The translations under genes and the position numbers were made by a program. From contig PALT01000025.1 in NCBI GenBank assembly GCA_002706605.1, forward strand, positions 186,001 through 250,000: a DNA stretch of 64,000 nucleotides. The letters run 5' to 3'. The notes under the pieces are model-generated. The model had not been told where the DNA came from. It searched no databases and was given only the letters and a program-made list of their open reading frames with translations. The first letter of the stretch is position 1, and every line of letters begins with the position of its first letter. The DNA comes from Rhodovulum sp. Lineage in GTDB: Bacteria; Pseudomonadota; Alphaproteobacteria; Rhodobacterales; Rhodobacteraceae. This document shows positions 8,886-19,743 of this stretch, piece after piece.

Positions 8886-10220
8886 TTACCAGTTATCCTT
8901 GAACCACCGGATCGCCCGTTTCAGGGACCGTGCCGGGTAACGTTCGGCGGGAATTTCAAAGTCCCACCATTCGTCTTGGGGGTGCGCCGCGAACAGGGAC
9001 AGCCCCACAGCCGAGGCAAACGCGGGCCCCGTTGCCGCCTGTGGCAGGCCCTGAACACGCAGGGGACGGCCCAGACGGACCTGTTGGCCGAGGATACGAC
9101 TGGCCAGCCCGTCTAGGCCGGGAATCTGGCTGCCACCACCGGTCAGGACGATCTTCTGGCTGGGCAGATGGTCGAAACCAGCGGCGTCCAGACGCGCGCG
9201 GATTTCTTCGAGGATTTCTTCGACGCGGGGGCGCATGATGCCGATCAGCTCAGCGCGGCTGACGGTGCGGCGGTCGTGTTCGTAATCACCGGTGTCGCCC
9301 CCGATCTCGATCATCTCGCGGTCATCCATGCCGGTCGCGACCAGACCACCGAACAGGGTCTTGATCCGCTCGGCGGTGGACAGGGACACTTGCAGGCCCT
9401 TGGAGATGTCCGAGGTCACGTGATCGCCACCCAGACGGACGCTGTCGGCATAGATCATGTGCTTTTTGATAAAGATCGACAGGCTGGTCGTGCCACCGCC
9501 CAGATCGACACAGGCCGCGCCCAGTTCCTGTTCGTCCTCAACCAAGGACGACACGCCCGACACATAAGGCGCGCTGGCCAAACCGGCCAGTTCAAGGTCA
9601 CAGCGTTTGATACAATAAAGCAGGTTCTGGATCACATGCGCATCAACGGTCAGCAGGTGCATGTCACAGGCCAGCTTGTTCCCGATCTGACCGCGCGGAT
9701 CGGACAGGCCCGAGCGGTTGTCGAGCGCAAAGTTCACCGGTTGGGCATGCAGCACCTCGCGCCCTGCCCCGAAATCGGGCACATCACAGGCGGCCAGAAC
9801 GCGTGCGACGTCGTCTTCACTGACGAAATTTTCCTCCAATTCGATCATCCCGTCCAGACCGTAGGAGCGCGGCTGGGCCCCGCTAAAGGCGGCAATGACG
9901 TGATCCACACGGACGTTCGCCATTTTCTGGGCGGCCTGCACGGCGGTGCGAATGGCGCGCTCGGTCTCTTGCATGGCGTCGATTTCACCGAACCGCACCC
10001 CGCGCGACCGGGTGGTCGCGGCGCCAATCACGCGAAAGCTGGACTGACCGGCCAAGGACGTGATGCCCTCGGACGCCGAGAACTGTTCCGGCCCGTCAAA
10101 GCGCAGAACCAGACAGGCGATTTTCGACGTGCCCACATCCAGAATGGCGACAACGCCCCGATCCATGGCCTGTTTCCGCATGCGCCGCATTGCGCGCTGA
10201 GACTGATACAGATCGGTCAT
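8886..10220 (-). CDS. ftsA: Cell division protein FtsA
   Basis: A 444-residue actin-like ATPase that tethers FtsZ filaments to the membrane. Nucleotide-binding motifs are present: phosphate-1 AILDVGTSKIACLVLR, phosphate-2 DLGGGTTSLSIFI and the adenosine motif VLTGGGSQIPGL. The SHS2 (1C) domain lies between about residues 90 and 180. The C-terminus ends RAIRWFKDNW, an amphipathic membrane-targeting helix. The ATG overlaps the ftsQ stop as ATGA, which suggests translational coupling. Confidence 0.97.
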   Translation of the reverse strand: MTDLYQSQRAMRRMRKQAMDRGVVAILDVGTSKIACLVLRFDGPEQFSASEGITSLAGQSSFRVIGAATTRSRGVRFGEIDAMQETERAIRTAVQAAQKMANVRVDHVIAAFSGAQPRSYGLDGMIELEENFVSEDDVARVLAACDVPDFGAGREVLHAQPVNFALDNRSGLSDPRGQIGNKLACDMHLLTVDAHVIQNLLYCIKRCDLELAGLASAPYVSGVSSLVEDEQELGAACVDLGGGTTSLSIFIKKHMIYADSVRLGGDHVTSDISKGLQVSLSTAERIKTLFGGLVATGMDDREMIEIGGDTGDYEHDRRTVSRAELIGIMRPRVEEILEEIRARLDAAGFDHLPSQKIVLTGGGSQIPGLDGLASRILGQQVRLGRPLRVQGLPQAATGPAFASAVGLSLFAAHPQDEWWDFEIPAERYPARSLKRAIRWFKDNW

Positions 10221-11137
10221 CGGCTAAGCACTCCTGCCTCGATAATTTTTATTTGTTTATACTGTTCAAATGCGCCGTCGCTCATGCGCAGGGTCGGCCG
10301 GTCGCTCTGGCGCAGATCGACGGTCACCAGATCGCGGGCCAGCATTTCCTCGGCCTTGTCCATGGCGATCACACGCTCCATCGCGCGCACGGCACCGGTT
10401 TCGGGCAGCATCACGCGCTGCCCACGATCCAGAACCACGTCCCAACGGCGCGCACCCACGCGGACCAAGCCGCGAATGCGATCTTCAATCGGGCTGGCGG
10501 CGGCAAGGATATCCAACGCCTCAGGCACGCCCTCATAAGCACCCTCGCCCGCGATCAACGGCAGGTCAGGCCGGTCCGAGCGCGCCCCAAGGGCCGACAC
10601 CCGTAGACCGTTCACGTCCAGCAACTCCAACCCGTCGCGCCCACGCCAGACCACGGCGGGCAGGCGTTCATCAATGGTGATCTGCAGCACGCCACCGGCG
10701 CGGATGTGCAGCTCGGCCCGCGCAACCGCGTCCAAACCGGAAATCGTGCGGCGCATGTCCTCTAGGTTCAGATCGAACGAACTGATCGGGAAATCCAACG
10801 GCAGGATTTCGCGGATATCGTCGCTGACCTCTTGCGAGGCCCCGTCGATCGCCATCATCTCGACCATGAATTCGGGACGTTCCTGCAGGGTGCGGCGCAC
10901 ATCTTGGGCGAATGTCACCAGACCATCGCGGCGCCCCTCATCGGCCAGATAAAGGCCCGTGCAAAAGATGATCAGAAACACCGGCAGACCGACATGCAGC
11001 ATCGCGCGAAACAACGGCGTCAGCCACAGCCGGTTCATCCGATAGGCCAAACGCGTCGGCGCGGGATCGCGGCGCGGCGGGGTGTCGACGTCGGTGCGGC
11101 GTTCAATCCGCGGGGCGCGGCGGGTCATCTGTTGCAT
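10217..11137 (-). CDS. ftsQ: Cell division protein FtsQ
   Basis: A bitopic inner-membrane divisome protein. The chosen start gives 306 residues beginning [15 protein letters not shown] lies 7 bases before this ATG; a GTG nine codons upstream (11164) lacks such a site. A cytoplasmic basic tail is followed by one membrane segment ([20 protein letters not shown]), a POTRA domain, and a second beta domain with [14 protein letters not shown] and [12 protein letters not shown]. The gene overlaps the end of ddl by 13 bases and couples to ftsA. Confidence 0.94.
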   Translation of the reverse strand: MQQMTRRAPRIERRTDVDTPPRRDPAPTRLAYRMNRLWLTPLFRAMLHVGLPVFLIIFCTGLYLADEGRRDGLVTFAQDVRRTLQERPEFMVEMMAIDGASQEVSDDIREILPLDFPISSFDLNLEDMRRTISGLDAVARAELHIRAGGVLQITIDERLPAVVWRGRDGLELLDVNGLRVSALGARSDRPDLPLIAGEGAYEGVPEALDILAAASPIEDRIRGLVRVGARRWDVVLDRGQRVMLPETGAVRAMERVIAMDKAEEMLARDLVTVDLRQSDRPTLRMSDGAFEQYKQIKIIEAGVLSR

Positions 11138-12048
11138 GACGCGTCCTCCACCATCCAGCGGCACAGCTGCGGGAATGTCTTGCCGACCTCGGCCGCGTGT
11201 TCGGGCGTCAGAGAGGTCGCGGTCATACCGGGTTGGGTGTTGGTTTCAAGGATGATCAACCCGTCCAGCCCCTTACGGTCGTCCCAACGGAAATCGGTCC
11301 GGCTGACCCCGCGACAGCCCAACGCATTATGCGCACGCAGGGCATAATCCAGACAGGCGTCGAAAATTTCGGCCGGGACTTGGGCGGGCACAACATGGCG
11401 CGACCCGCCAGGTTTGTATTTGGCGTCGTAGTCGTACCACCCATCGGTCAGGATCTCGGTGACCGACATCGCGCGGTCCCCCATCACCGAACAGGTCAGT
11501 TCGCGACCGGGTACGAATGCCTCGACCATCACACGCTCGGGCATATCGTCGGACAGTTGCGGCGGCGTGTTGGCCTGCGACATCACAAGGTACACGCCCA
11601 CCGACGAGCCCTCGTTATAGGGCTTCACAACATAGGGGGGCGTCATCACGTGACGCGCGCGCACCTCATCCGTGTCAAACAGACCGCTGTCGGCAACGGG
11701 CAGACCGGCGGCGCGATAGGCGGCCTTGCTGCGTTCCTTGTCCATAGCCAAGGCCGAGGCCAGCACGCCCGAATGCGTATAGGGCAGGCCCATCCATTCC
11801 AGAATGCCCTGCACACAGCCGTCTTCGCCCCACCGCCCATGCAGCGCGTTAAAGACCACATCCGGTGCGGCCGCGTTCAACTGGTTATATAGGTCGGGGC
11901 CGGCGTCAATCATGACGACCTCATAGCCCTCTTCCCCAAGTGCGGTTGCGCATTCTTGACCAGACGCCAGAGACACTTCGCGCTCGGACGAAGGGCCACC
12001 ATATATTACCGCCACTTTGGGGTTTGCCCTGCTCGACATACCCACCAT
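11125..12048 (-). CDS. ddl: D-alanine--D-alanine ligase
   Basis: A 307-residue ATP-grasp ligase that makes the D-Ala-D-Ala dipeptide for peptidoglycan. Visible motifs are [44 protein letters not shown] (ATP-binding loop), DFRWDD and [13 protein letters not shown] (metal-binding and catalytic end). Length is normal for DdlB. The ATG at 12048 has GAGG five bases upstream. The gene stands between murB and ftsQ, and its stop lies inside the ftsQ start region. Confidence 0.97.
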   Translation of the reverse strand: MVGMSSRANPKVAVIYGGPSSEREVSLASGQECATALGEEGYEVVMIDAGPDLYNQLNAAAPDVVFNALHGRWGEDGCVQGILEWMGLPYTHSGVLASALAMDKERSKAAYRAAGLPVADSGLFDTDEVRARHVMTPPYVVKPYNEGSSVGVYLVMSQANTPPQLSDDMPERVMVEAFVPGRELTCSVMGDRAMSVTEILTDGWYDYDAKYKPGGSRHVVPAQVPAEIFDACLDYALRAHNALGCRGVSRTDFRWDDRKGLDGLIILETNTQPGMTATSLTPEHAAEVGKTFPQLCRWMVEDASCNR

Positions 12049-12090
12049 CAGTGCCTCGTTACCGGGCCTTATTTTTGACCCTTGGACTTA

Positions 12091-13023
12091 TTATTCTTCT
12101 GCGGCCGGTTCGCCGACGCGCATGATTTCCCATACTAGTTCTATTCCGCTGTTTTGGAAAACCCTTTTTCGAACTTCTTCGCCAAGTGATTCCAGATCAT
12201 GCGCCGTTGCGCCGCCTGTGTTGATCATAAAGTTCGAATGCATCTCCGACATCTGTGCGCCACCGATGGAAAAGCCGCGCAAACCCGCGTCATCAATGAC
12301 CTTCCACGCCTTTAGATCATGGACATCATCGGCGCGGCCCGTCGAACTGAACCCCGCCGGATTGCGAAAGGTCGATCCCGCACTGCGGTCTTTGGTCGGT
12401 TGGGTCGCGTCGCGTTTATCAAGCTGTTCTTGCATCCGCGCGGCCAAGGCCTCGGGATCACCCGCCACCCCGCGTAAGGTCACGTCGATGATCACCGCGC
12501 CCTCGGGGATGTTGGTCTGCCGGTAGGCAAATTCGATGTCGTCGGCGGTGAGGGTCAACAATTCGCCTGCCCGCGTCACGATCCGCGCCGACACGAATAC
12601 ATCGCGCAGATACGTCCCATAGCACCCCGCGTTCATCCGCAGGGCCCCGCCGAGGCTGCCAGGAATGGTGCGCAGGAAAGTCAGGTCCACACCTGCCTCG
12701 GCGGCCTTGCGCGCCACCATCGCGTCCAGCAATGCCGCACCGGCGGTCACGGTCGTGCCGTCAATCTCGATCCCGTTGAACCCGCGCCCCAGCCGGATCA
12801 CCACGCCGCGCACGCCCCCGTCCCGCACGATCAGGTTGCTGCCAACCCCCATCGGGAACACGGGCACATCCGCGGGCAACGCCGCCAAAAACGCCTGCAA
12901 ATCCGCAACATCCGCCGGTTGGAACAGCCAATCCGCAGGGCCCCCGACCCGCAGCCACGTCAGATCGTTCAGCGGTCGATCCGCCGTCAGGGTTCCGCGT
13001 ACGCTTGGCATCTCACCGGTCAT
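12091..13023 (-). CDS. murB: UDP-N-acetylenolpyruvoylglucosamine reductase MurB
   Basis: A 310-residue FAD enzyme that reduces UDP-GlcNAc-enolpyruvate to UDP-MurNAc. The FAD-binding N-terminal half shows [12 protein letters not shown] and [14 protein letters not shown]. The catalytic part has GIPGSLG-type [14 protein letters not shown] and the proton-donating serine in [12 protein letters not shown]. The C-terminal [13 protein letters not shown] is typical. The ATG at 13023 starts [10 protein letters not shown] just inside the end of the upstream small membrane gene (13013), so the two are coupled. Confidence 0.97.
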   Translation of the reverse strand: MTGEMPSVRGTLTADRPLNDLTWLRVGGPADWLFQPADVADLQAFLAALPADVPVFPMGVGSNLIVRDGGVRGVVIRLGRGFNGIEIDGTTVTAGAALLDAMVARKAAEAGVDLTFLRTIPGSLGGALRMNAGCYGTYLRDVFVSARIVTRAGELLTLTADDIEFAYRQTNIPEGAVIIDVTLRGVAGDPEALAARMQEQLDKRDATQPTKDRSAGSTFRNPAGFSSTGRADDVHDLKAWKVIDDAGLRGFSIGGAQMSEMHSNFMINTGGATAHDLESLGEEVRKRVFQNSGIELVWEIMRVGEPAAEE

Positions 13024-13276
13024 CTGTTCCCGCCTTTGTTCCCACAAAATACATCAGGGCCACGATACATCCACCCAAGGCCCAAGGGATGGCCAGGCCC
13101 GTGCGGCTGATCACGCCCTCGCCGTTCAGCGCGATACCTGTCACAAATGTGACCAGAGAATAAAGAGAAAACAGGCCGATGGGCGCCATTATCCGCCTCT
13201 CAATCCCGGCCATCAGGGCGACATAGGCCAGAACCGGCAACACGCCCCACAACCCGTATGCGATCAGGACACCCAT
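13013..13276 (-). CDS. Small three-helix membrane protein
   Basis: An 87-residue hydrophobic protein with about three predicted membrane segments (near residues 3-24, 30-48 and 60-80) and a short charged tail. I do not recognise the family. It sits between a DUF2484 protein and murB in the cell-wall operon. Its start lies 6 bases after the DUF2484 stop and its end overlaps the murB start by 11 bases. The tight packing indicates a real cotranscribed gene rather than a chance reading frame. Confidence 0.75.
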   Translation of the reverse strand: MGVLIAYGLWGVLPVLAYVALMAGIERRIMAPIGLFSLYSLVTFVTGIALNGEGVISRTGLAIPWALGGCIVALMYFVGTKAGTDDR

Positions 13277-13282
13277 CCTCGC

Positions 13283-13528
13283 CTAGCCGAACTGCTGCCG
13301 CACCCAGCGCAGCGCGAAAACCAGAGGCCAGCGCAGAACCGACGCCGCCAGCGCCATGAACAACAGCGCCCACCAGATGCCTTCGGCCCAGATCACATAG
13401 GCGACCAGAGGCATGCCCACGCTCATCAACGCATAGGCGGCGGGCCAATGCTTCCGGCGGCTCGGGAACATGCCGATCACATTCGCCACGATCAACCACA
13501 CACAGCACAGAATGAATGCCAAATTCAT
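13283..13528 (-). CDS. DUF2484 family membrane protein
   Basis: An 81-residue protein beginning MNLAFILCCVWLIVANVIGM, with two or three membrane segments and a basic WPLVFALRWVRQQFG end. It matches my recollection of DUF2484, a small family found in Rhodobacterales beside murB. Its function is unknown. The ATG overlaps the stop of the upstream APC permease (ATGA), so translation is likely coupled. The position in the murein operon suggests, but does not show, an envelope role. Confidence 0.8.
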   Translation of the reverse strand: MNLAFILCCVWLIVANVIGMFPSRRKHWPAAYALMSVGMPLVAYVIWAEGIWWALLFMALAASVLRWPLVFALRWVRQQFG

Positions 13529-14715
13529 AGGGTCCCCCAGACAAACGACAAAACCAGCGCCCCCGCCGCGACCACCGCGCCAATCAGCGGCACAAAGGTT
13601 GGCACGCGGAACGGGGCCTCGGGCGTCACCCGTTTTAGACGCAGCAGCGCGAGGTTGATAATGACAAACACGGCCAAAAGGACGGTCGACGTCACACTGG
13701 CCAAGGCCGACACCGGCAGGGCCAATGCCGCCCCGATCACCGCCGCGCCCACAACGATGGTGCCCGCGACGGGCGTTCCGAACCGCGCGGATGTATGTGC
13801 GAACAGGGCCAATCCCGCCCTATCCCGTCCCATCCCGAACAAAACGCGCGACGCCATGACGATCTGCGCCAGCACCCCGTTCAACGCCGCCGCCACCGCA
13901 ATCGCGGACAAAAACGCCGCCGATCCGCCGGTCCGCGCGCGCCAGACATCAACCAGTGGCTGGGTGCTGTGCGACAAATCAAACGGTGCAACCGCCCGCA
14001 CCGCCGCCATCGAGACCAGCGCATAGATCACCGAGGTCACGATCAGGGACAATATAATCGCCCGCGGCAGAGTCTTGGTGGGATTACGGACCTCTTCGGC
14101 CATGTTGACGATATCCTCAAACCCGATGAAGGCGAAGAACGCCAAAACCGCACCAATGCCCAAACCAGTGATCGACACCGGCACGGGGGCCTGCCATGGC
14201 AGAGACGGCTCGGCGCTGAGCCCCGCCCAGATCACAAGGATCAGACCGGTCAGTTCGATCACGGTGAACAGGGCCGCGATGGCGAGGCTTTCCAACACGC
14301 CGATCAAGGCCACGCCGATTAGGAACACGCCCAACACCGCGATCAAAACCGGCTGTCCCAAGGGCACCAATCCGCCCAGATACCCCGCCCCGCCGCGCAA
14401 CACGGCGGCGGCGGAAATCGTGCCTGCAACCACAATCCCGAACCCGATCACCAGCGCCAGCCACCGCAGGCCAAACGCCTGTTCGACATAGGCGGCCTCA
14501 CCCGCGGCCTTGGGGATGCGCGTGGACAGTTCGGCATAGCTGAGCGCCGAGGGCGCGGCGATCAGCCCCGCGATCAGGAACGACACAGGCGCCCAGACGC
14601 CCGCCGATCCCGCGACCGCGCCGACGAGGACGTAAATCCCCGCCCCCACCATGACGCCGACACCGTAGGCGGTCAGCAATCCCAGACCGATGCGGCGTTT
14701 CAGCGTCTCTGCCAT
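13525..14715 (-). CDS. APC-superfamily amino acid permease
   Basis: A 396-residue transporter with about 11-12 membrane segments. It resembles the cationic amino-acid/APC group: N-terminal RRIGLGLLTAYGVGVMVGAG (the helix-1 GxGxMVGAGI pattern), ALSYAELSTRIPKAAGEAAY, and FFAFIGFEDIVNMAEEVRNP. The substrate cannot be read from sequence. The gene begins 12 bases after the murC stop and overlaps the DUF2484 start, so it is built into the cell-wall operon. Confidence 0.88.
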   Translation of the reverse strand: MAETLKRRIGLGLLTAYGVGVMVGAGIYVLVGAVAGSAGVWAPVSFLIAGLIAAPSALSYAELSTRIPKAAGEAAYVEQAFGLRWLALVIGFGIVVAGTISAAAVLRGGAGYLGGLVPLGQPVLIAVLGVFLIGVALIGVLESLAIAALFTVIELTGLILVIWAGLSAEPSLPWQAPVPVSITGLGIGAVLAFFAFIGFEDIVNMAEEVRNPTKTLPRAIILSLIVTSVIYALVSMAAVRAVAPFDLSHSTQPLVDVWRARTGGSAAFLSAIAVAAALNGVLAQIVMASRVLFGMGRDRAGLALFAHTSARFGTPVAGTIVVGAAVIGAALALPVSALASVTSTVLLAVFVIINLALLRLKRVTPEAPFRVPTFVPLIGAVVAAGALVLSFVWGTL

Positions 14716-14727
14716 GGTGGCACCTTT

Positions 14728-16134
14728 TTAGCTGTTGGATAACCGTGCGGGCAGACCGTTGGCCCATGCGCTGATCGTGCCGGCCCCGAGGCAGACAACG
14801 ATATCGCCCGGACGGGCCTGTTCGCGCACCAGACGTTCCAGATCGTCCTCGGACGTAACGGCGCGGGCGTGGCGATGGCCGTGACGGATCAGACCCGCCA
14901 CCAGATCGTCGCGCGTTGCGCCCTCGATCACCTGTTCGCCTGCTGCGTAAACCTCGCCGATGCCGACCACATCGGCGTCGTTGAAACAGGTGCAAAAATC
15001 GTCAAACAGCGAATGCAGGCGGGTATAGCGGTGCGGCTGATGCACGGCGATCACGCGCCCCTCACTTGCCTGACGGGCGGCGCGCAGAACGGCGGCGATT
15101 TCGACGGGATGGTGGCCGTAATCGTCGATGATGGTGACGCCGTCCACCTCACCCACCTTGGTAAAACGACGGTTCACGCCCCCGAACGCGGCAAGCGCGT
15201 CGCGGATCTGATCGCCCGTCATCCCAAGATGCAGCGACACCGCCACTGCGGCCAACGCGTTAGACACGTTATGATCGCCCGGCATCGGCAGGACACAGCC
15301 CTCAATCACCCGATCATCGGCCTGTAGCGCGATGTCAAAATGGGCCTTTCCGGCCTGATAATGCAGGTTGATCGCGCGCACGTCGGCCTGTGCATTGAAC
15401 CCGAATGTCGTGATCCGGCGGTCGGTCACACGACCGACCAGCGCCTGAACCTCGGGGTGGTCGGTACAACAGACGGCCAGACCGTAGAACGGGATGTTGG
15501 ACACGAAATCAAGAAAGCCCTGACGCAGGTTTTCGATCGTGCCCCAGTGCTCCATATGCTCGGGGTCGATGTTGGTGACGATGGCGATGGTGGCAGGCAG
15601 ACGGTTAAAGGTGCCGTCGCTCTCATCGGCCTCGACGACCATCCATTCGCCCTCACCCATGCGGGCGTTTGAGCCATAGGCGTGAATGATGCCGCCGTTG
15701 ATCACGGTCGGGTCGATCCCGCCCGCATCCAGCAAGGTCGCAACCATCGTGGTCGTGGTGGTTTTGCCATGCGTGCCCGCAACCGCGATGTTCGATTTCA
15801 GGCGCATCAGCTCGGCCAGCATTTCGGCGCGGCGCACAACCGGCATGCCCGTGGCGCGCGCGGCGTCCAGTTCGGGGTTACCCGGTTTGATGGCGCTGGA
15901 AATCACGACGACCTCGGCCCCGTCCAGGTTCTCGGCGCGCTGGCCCTCAAACACGGTGGCGCCCAGATCTTCCAACCGTTTGGTGATCTTGCTGGCCTTC
16001 AGGTCGCTGCCCTGCACGCGGTAGCCAAGGTTCAAAAGCACCTCGGCAATGCCCGACATCCCGATCCCGCCAATCCCGACAAAATGGATCGGCCCGACAT
16101 CGGTGGGCAGTTTCGTGACAGCAGCAGCATTCAT
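14728..16134 (-). CDS. murC: UDP-N-acetylmuramate--L-alanine ligase MurC
   Basis: A 468-residue Mur ligase that adds L-Ala to UDP-MurNAc in the cytoplasm. The N-terminal Rossmann-like motif is [15 protein letters not shown], the ATP loop [18 protein letters not shown], the central domain EADESDGTF and [10 protein letters not shown], and the C-terminal region [11 protein letters not shown] and VHQPHRYTR. The ATG at 16134 shares a base with the murG stop. The 47 extra residues of the longer reading frame are murG antisense and do not belong. Confidence 0.97.
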   Translation of the reverse strand: MNAAAVTKLPTDVGPIHFVGIGGIGMSGIAEVLLNLGYRVQGSDLKASKITKRLEDLGATVFEGQRAENLDGAEVVVISSAIKPGNPELDAARATGMPVVRRAEMLAELMRLKSNIAVAGTHGKTTTTTMVATLLDAGGIDPTVINGGIIHAYGSNARMGEGEWMVVEADESDGTFNRLPATIAIVTNIDPEHMEHWGTIENLRQGFLDFVSNIPFYGLAVCCTDHPEVQALVGRVTDRRITTFGFNAQADVRAINLHYQAGKAHFDIALQADDRVIEGCVLPMPGDHNVSNALAAVAVSLHLGMTGDQIRDALAAFGGVNRRFTKVGEVDGVTIIDDYGHHPVEIAAVLRAARQASEGRVIAVHQPHRYTRLHSLFDDFCTCFNDADVVGIGEVYAAGEQVIEGATRDDLVAGLIRHGHRHARAVTSEDDLERLVREQARPGDIVVCLGAGTISAWANGLPARLSNS

Positions 16135-17228
16135 CAGGCGGTCCCCTCTTGGGCCAGATTTTCGACCATATCGGCCAGTTCGCGCGCGGCGTCCGGTTTG
16201 CCACAGGACAAGGCGGACATCGCCATTTGGATCGCCGCGGCGGGCTGATCCAGAACCGTGCCTATTTGCGCGCAAAGGGATTGGGGATCAAGACGGGATT
16301 CAGGCACCATGATCGCCGCGCCCGCCTCGACCAGCCCGCGCGCATTGGCGGTCTGGTGATCGCCGGCGGCGGCGGCAAACGGGATCAGGATCGCGGGACG
16401 CCCGATCACCGAAATATCGGCAACCGACGACGCGCCCGAGCGGCTGATAACCAATTGCGCCTCGCTGAGGCGACCGGGGATGTCGGCAAAGAACGGTTTG
16501 ACCTCGGCGGCGATACCGGCGTTGGCATAGGCCGCGACGACGCGGTCGTGATCCTCGGGGCGGGCCTGATGGGCCACGCGCAACAGGGGGCGGATGTGGT
16601 CAGGCATCATGCCCAGCGCGGCAGGCACCATATCCGACAGGATGCGCGCCCCTTGGGAGCCGCCGATGACCAAAATGCTCATCGGGTAGTCACCTGGCGC
16701 GATATAGGGCGATGCGGCGCGGTCCAGAACGGCCCCGCGCACGGGATTGCCGATATGCGTGCCGGTCGCACCCTCGGGCAGGTCTGTGGGCCAGATGCCA
16801 CAGGCAACCGCACTGACGCGTTTGGCAAAGACCTTGTTCACCTTGCCCAAAACGCCGTTTTGTTCGTGGATCATACGCGGGCGGCGCAGGAGCGTCGCCG
16901 CCGCAATCGCCGGAAAGGACGGATAGCCGCCGAACCCCGCCACAACGGCGGGCTTGTCGCGCATCAGCTTGACGCTTGCGCCCACCACACCGGCCAACAG
17001 GCGAAACGGCACAACCAGTTTCGCCAAGACCCCGCCACGGGCAAAGGTTGCGCTGGAAATCTGTTCAATCTCAACCGCATCGGGGAAATTCCCCGCATAG
17101 CGCGCGCCCCGCGCATCGGTCGACAGCTTCACCCGCCAACCGCGTGCGATCATCTCTTCGGCCAAGGCCTGTGCCGGAAACATGTGGCCGCCGGTCCCAC
17201 CGGCCGCAATCACCAAAAGGGGGGCCAT
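16134..17228 (-). CDS. murG: Lipid II synthase MurG
   Basis: A 364-residue GT28 glycosyltransferase that transfers GlcNAc to lipid I on the inner face of the membrane. The glycine-rich loop [17 protein letters not shown] is at the N-terminus, followed by GFGGYPSFP and [12 protein letters not shown]. The C-terminal UDP-sugar site is [12 protein letters not shown] with [15 protein letters not shown]. The start is the ATG at 17228, which overlaps the ftsW stop as ATGA; a TTG one codon earlier is also in frame. Confidence 0.97.
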   Translation of the reverse strand: MAPLLVIAAGGTGGHMFPAQALAEEMIARGWRVKLSTDARGARYAGNFPDAVEIEQISSATFARGGVLAKLVVPFRLLAGVVGASVKLMRDKPAVVAGFGGYPSFPAIAAATLLRRPRMIHEQNGVLGKVNKVFAKRVSAVACGIWPTDLPEGATGTHIGNPVRGAVLDRAASPYIAPGDYPMSILVIGGSQGARILSDMVPAALGMMPDHIRPLLRVAHQARPEDHDRVVAAYANAGIAAEVKPFFADIPGRLSEAQLVISRSGASSVADISVIGRPAILIPFAAAAGDHQTANARGLVEAGAAIMVPESRLDPQSLCAQIGTVLDQPAAAIQMAMSALSCGKPDAARELADMVENLAQEGTA

Positions 17229-18394
17229 CAACGACCTCTTCGCATCAAAATATCACCGATTTCACCCTGCGGACGGGTGCGCGTCAGGGCCAACAACATG
17301 CCCATCAAAATGCCGCCCGCGATGATCGACGAGCCGCCATAGCTGACGAACGGCAGGGTCATGCCCTTGGCGGGCAACAGACGTACCGCCACGCCCATAT
17401 TGATGAAGGCCTGAACGCCGAAAATGCACGCCAGACCCGTGCCCGCCAGACGGATGAACGGGTCACGCTCGCGCATCAACCGATAGAGGGACCGCACAAC
17501 CACCACCGCATAGAGCGCGATAATCACAAGGACGAGGGCAAGGCCATATTCCTCGGCCGCGACGGCGATAATGAAATCCGTATGCGCATCCGGCAGGGAT
17601 TGTTTCACGGTCCCCTCGCCCACGCCGACGCCGAAAAACCCGCCTTCGCGGATGGCGTTCGTGGCATAGCCAAGCTGGGTGCGCGGGTCGATTTCGGGCG
17701 ACAGGAACCCGTCGATCCGACGCGCAAAATGTTCGGAATTATAATAGGCCACCGTGCCCGCCATCATGGTCAGTCCCGCCATCCCGATCAGCAGGATGAA
17801 TGGCGCACCGGCGACGAAATACATCACGCCCCATGCAAACAGGATCAGGGCCGATTGGCCGAAATCGGGCTGCATCGCCAGAAAGGCCACGATGACCACG
17901 GCGATGGCAAAACTAAAGGATTTACCCGGCGGGCCACCGATTTCCTGACTGGCGGCCATCAACCACGCGGCCAGGATGATGAAGCCGGGCTTGAGGAACT
18001 CGGACGGCTGCACCGAGGCGAACCCAAGGCTGTACCAGCGCACCGCGCCCTTGCCGAAATCCGTGCCCAGAACCGGCAACAGGGCCAGCGCGACAAAGGC
18101 CGCAAAGAAACCCAGCACGCCCAGACGCCGGATCAGATCGGGCGAAAACATCGACGTGACCATCATCACGCCCAGCGCGACAAAGCCGAAAAACGCTTGG
18201 CGTTCAACATAATGGAAGGGATCAAGCCCGTTGCGCGCGGCCAAGGGCGGCGAGGACGCAAGACCCAGCAACAGACCAATGCTGAACAGCAACAGAACGC
18301 TGGACAGGGTCCATTTGTCGATCGTGCGCCACCACCGAGGTAGAACAGGATCCCCCACGCGCATAGGCGCGGCGCCGTACACCATTTCCGTCAT
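17228..18394 (-). CDS. ftsW: SEDS peptidoglycan polymerase FtsW
   Basis: A 388-residue protein with about ten membrane helices, the septal glycan polymerase of the divisome. SEDS landmarks include [19 protein letters not shown], the extracellular catalytic loop with [17 protein letters not shown], and the final [19 protein letters not shown]. It is the first dcw gene on this strand. Upstream, where murD normally stands, there is instead a decarboxylase gene with its own terminator, so a promoter for ftsW is expected between about 18400 and 18500. Confidence 0.96.
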   Translation of the reverse strand: MTEMVYGAAPMRVGDPVLPRWWRTIDKWTLSSVLLLFSIGLLLGLASSPPLAARNGLDPFHYVERQAFFGFVALGVMMVTSMFSPDLIRRLGVLGFFAAFVALALLPVLGTDFGKGAVRWYSLGFASVQPSEFLKPGFIILAAWLMAASQEIGGPPGKSFSFAIAVVIVAFLAMQPDFGQSALILFAWGVMYFVAGAPFILLIGMAGLTMMAGTVAYYNSEHFARRIDGFLSPEIDPRTQLGYATNAIREGGFFGVGVGEGTVKQSLPDAHTDFIIAVAAEEYGLALVLVIIALYAVVVVRSLYRLMRERDPFIRLAGTGLACIFGVQAFINMGVAVRLLPAKGMTLPFVSYGGSSIIAGGILMGMLLALTRTRPQGEIGDILMRRGR

Positions 18395-18508
18395 ATTACC
18401 GCCTCGACTGCCTTTATCGTCCGGTTTGTCCGGATCTGATTTGCCCAGTCTAGCAAGGCCGAACGAATCACGCCAGCGTTAAGGCGAATCGCGCCTGCCC
18501 ATCGGCGG

Positions 18509-18548
18509 AAAAAAGCACGCCCGCCCCGAGTGAACGGGACGGGCGTGC
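18509..18548 (-). terminator. Rho-independent terminator of the decarboxylase gene
   Basis: The arms 18515-18528 and 18535-18548 (GCACGCCCGCCCCG against CGGGACGGGCGTGC) pair at 13 of 14 positions around a six-base loop. In the minus direction the stem is followed by TTTTTT. It begins about 22 bases after the decarboxylase stop and isolates that gene from ftsW. Confidence 0.9.
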
Positions 18549-18570
18549 GGCATTACAGAGGGCGGCGCGA

Positions 18571-19743
18571 TCAGATCGCGATCACATCCAGCGGCGGGAA
18601 ACCGTTGAACCCGACCGACGCATAGGTCGAGGTATAGGCCCCGCAGGCGCGGATGATGATACGATCACCGGCGCGCAGACCGACGGGCAGTTGCACAGGG
18701 CGCTTTTCGTACAGGACATCGGCGCTGTCACAGGACGGACCGGCCAGAATGCAGGCACCGGTGTCTTCGTGGTCGCGGTCGGTGATGAACTGATAGCGGA
18801 TCGCTTCATCCATGGTTTCGGCCAGACCCGAGAATTTCCCGATGTCCAGATAGACCCAGCGATAGGTGTCCAGATCGGATTTCTTGGACACCAGCAGAAC
18901 CTCGGCGGCGATCATACCGGCCTCGGCCACCAGACCACGACCCGGCTCGGCCATGATGTGGGGGACGTCGCCAAAACGCTCGGCCACCAGTTCCATCACA
19001 CGGGCCGCATAGGTCGTGGGGTGGTCGATGTCTTCGCCATAGAACGCAGGGAAGCCACCGCCGATGTTCAGCAGGGTCAGTTCAATACCCGCCTCACGCA
19101 CGGCCGCCCAAACGGCAGCAACCTGATCCAGAACGGGGGTCCACATCTCGGCGCGGCGGGTCTGGCTGCCGACGTGAAAGGACAGACCAATCGGATTCAG
19201 GCCCAGTTCCACCGCCATTTTCGCCAGCGCAACCGCCTTGTCACGACCACAGCCGAACTTGCGCGACAGCGGCCAGTCGGCCTCGGTCGCATCGACGATG
19301 ATGCGGATATAGACGTTGGCACCGGGCGCGTGCTCGGCCAGCTTTTCCAGCTCTTCCTCGGCATCGGCGGCAAACAGACGCACACCGGCGCGATAGGCGA
19401 ATGCGATGTCGCTGGGACGTTTAATGGTGTTGCCGAACGACACGGTTTCCGGTGCCGCACCCAGACCAAGGCACAGTTCGATTTCGGCGCGCGATGCGGC
19501 GTCAAAGTGCCCGCCCAGCGCGATCAGGGTCTCGATGACCTCGGGCGCGGGGTTTGCTTTGACGGCATAGTGGATGTCGGCGCGACCCAGACCGGCGCGC
19601 AGGGCGCGGAATTGACCGGCAACCGCTTGGGTATCGATGACCAGCGTCGGGCGATCGAAAGAATGCGTGCGGATGTAGTCTTCGACACGGGAAACGGCAG
19701 TTACAGGGGTTTCCCCGACAAAGTCGGTGATCGTAGCGTTCAT
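18571..19743 (-). CDS. PLP-dependent ornithine/diamino-acid decarboxylase
   Basis: A 390-residue fold-III (alanine-racemase type) decarboxylase that would convert ornithine (possibly lysine too) to a diamine such as putrescine. The PLP lysine is in YAVKANPAPEVI (about residue 55). GGGFPAFY and MAEPGRGLVAEAG bind phosphate, and the catalytic Cys lies in GPSCDSADVLYEK. The start at 19743 has GGAG six bases upstream. Alphaproteobacterial genes of this type often carry a long regulatory leader (speF motif). About 130 bases of G+C-rich leader with a possible promoter near 19880-19895 precede this one. Confidence 0.92.
   Translation of the reverse strand: MNATITDFVGETPVTAVSRVEDYIRTHSFDRPTLVIDTQAVAGQFRALRAGLGRADIHYAVKANPAPEVIETLIALGGHFDAASRAEIELCLGLGAAPETVSFGNTIKRPSDIAFAYRAGVRLFAADAEEELEKLAEHAPGANVYIRIIVDATEADWPLSRKFGCGRDKAVALAKMAVELGLNPIGLSFHVGSQTRRAEMWTPVLDQVAAVWAAVREAGIELTLLNIGGGFPAFYGEDIDHPTTYAARVMELVAERFGDVPHIMAEPGRGLVAEAGMIAAEVLLVSKKSDLDTYRWVYLDIGKFSGLAETMDEAIRYQFITDRDHEDTGACILAGPSCDSADVLYEKRPVQLPVGLRAGDRIIIRACGAYTSTYASVGFNGFPPLDVIAI

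Noticed and set aside
16135-16275. Longer murC reading frame
   Set aside because: The 47 extra residues overlap the end of murG and are unlike any Mur ligase; ATG 16134 fits the family start and the overlap with the murG stop.
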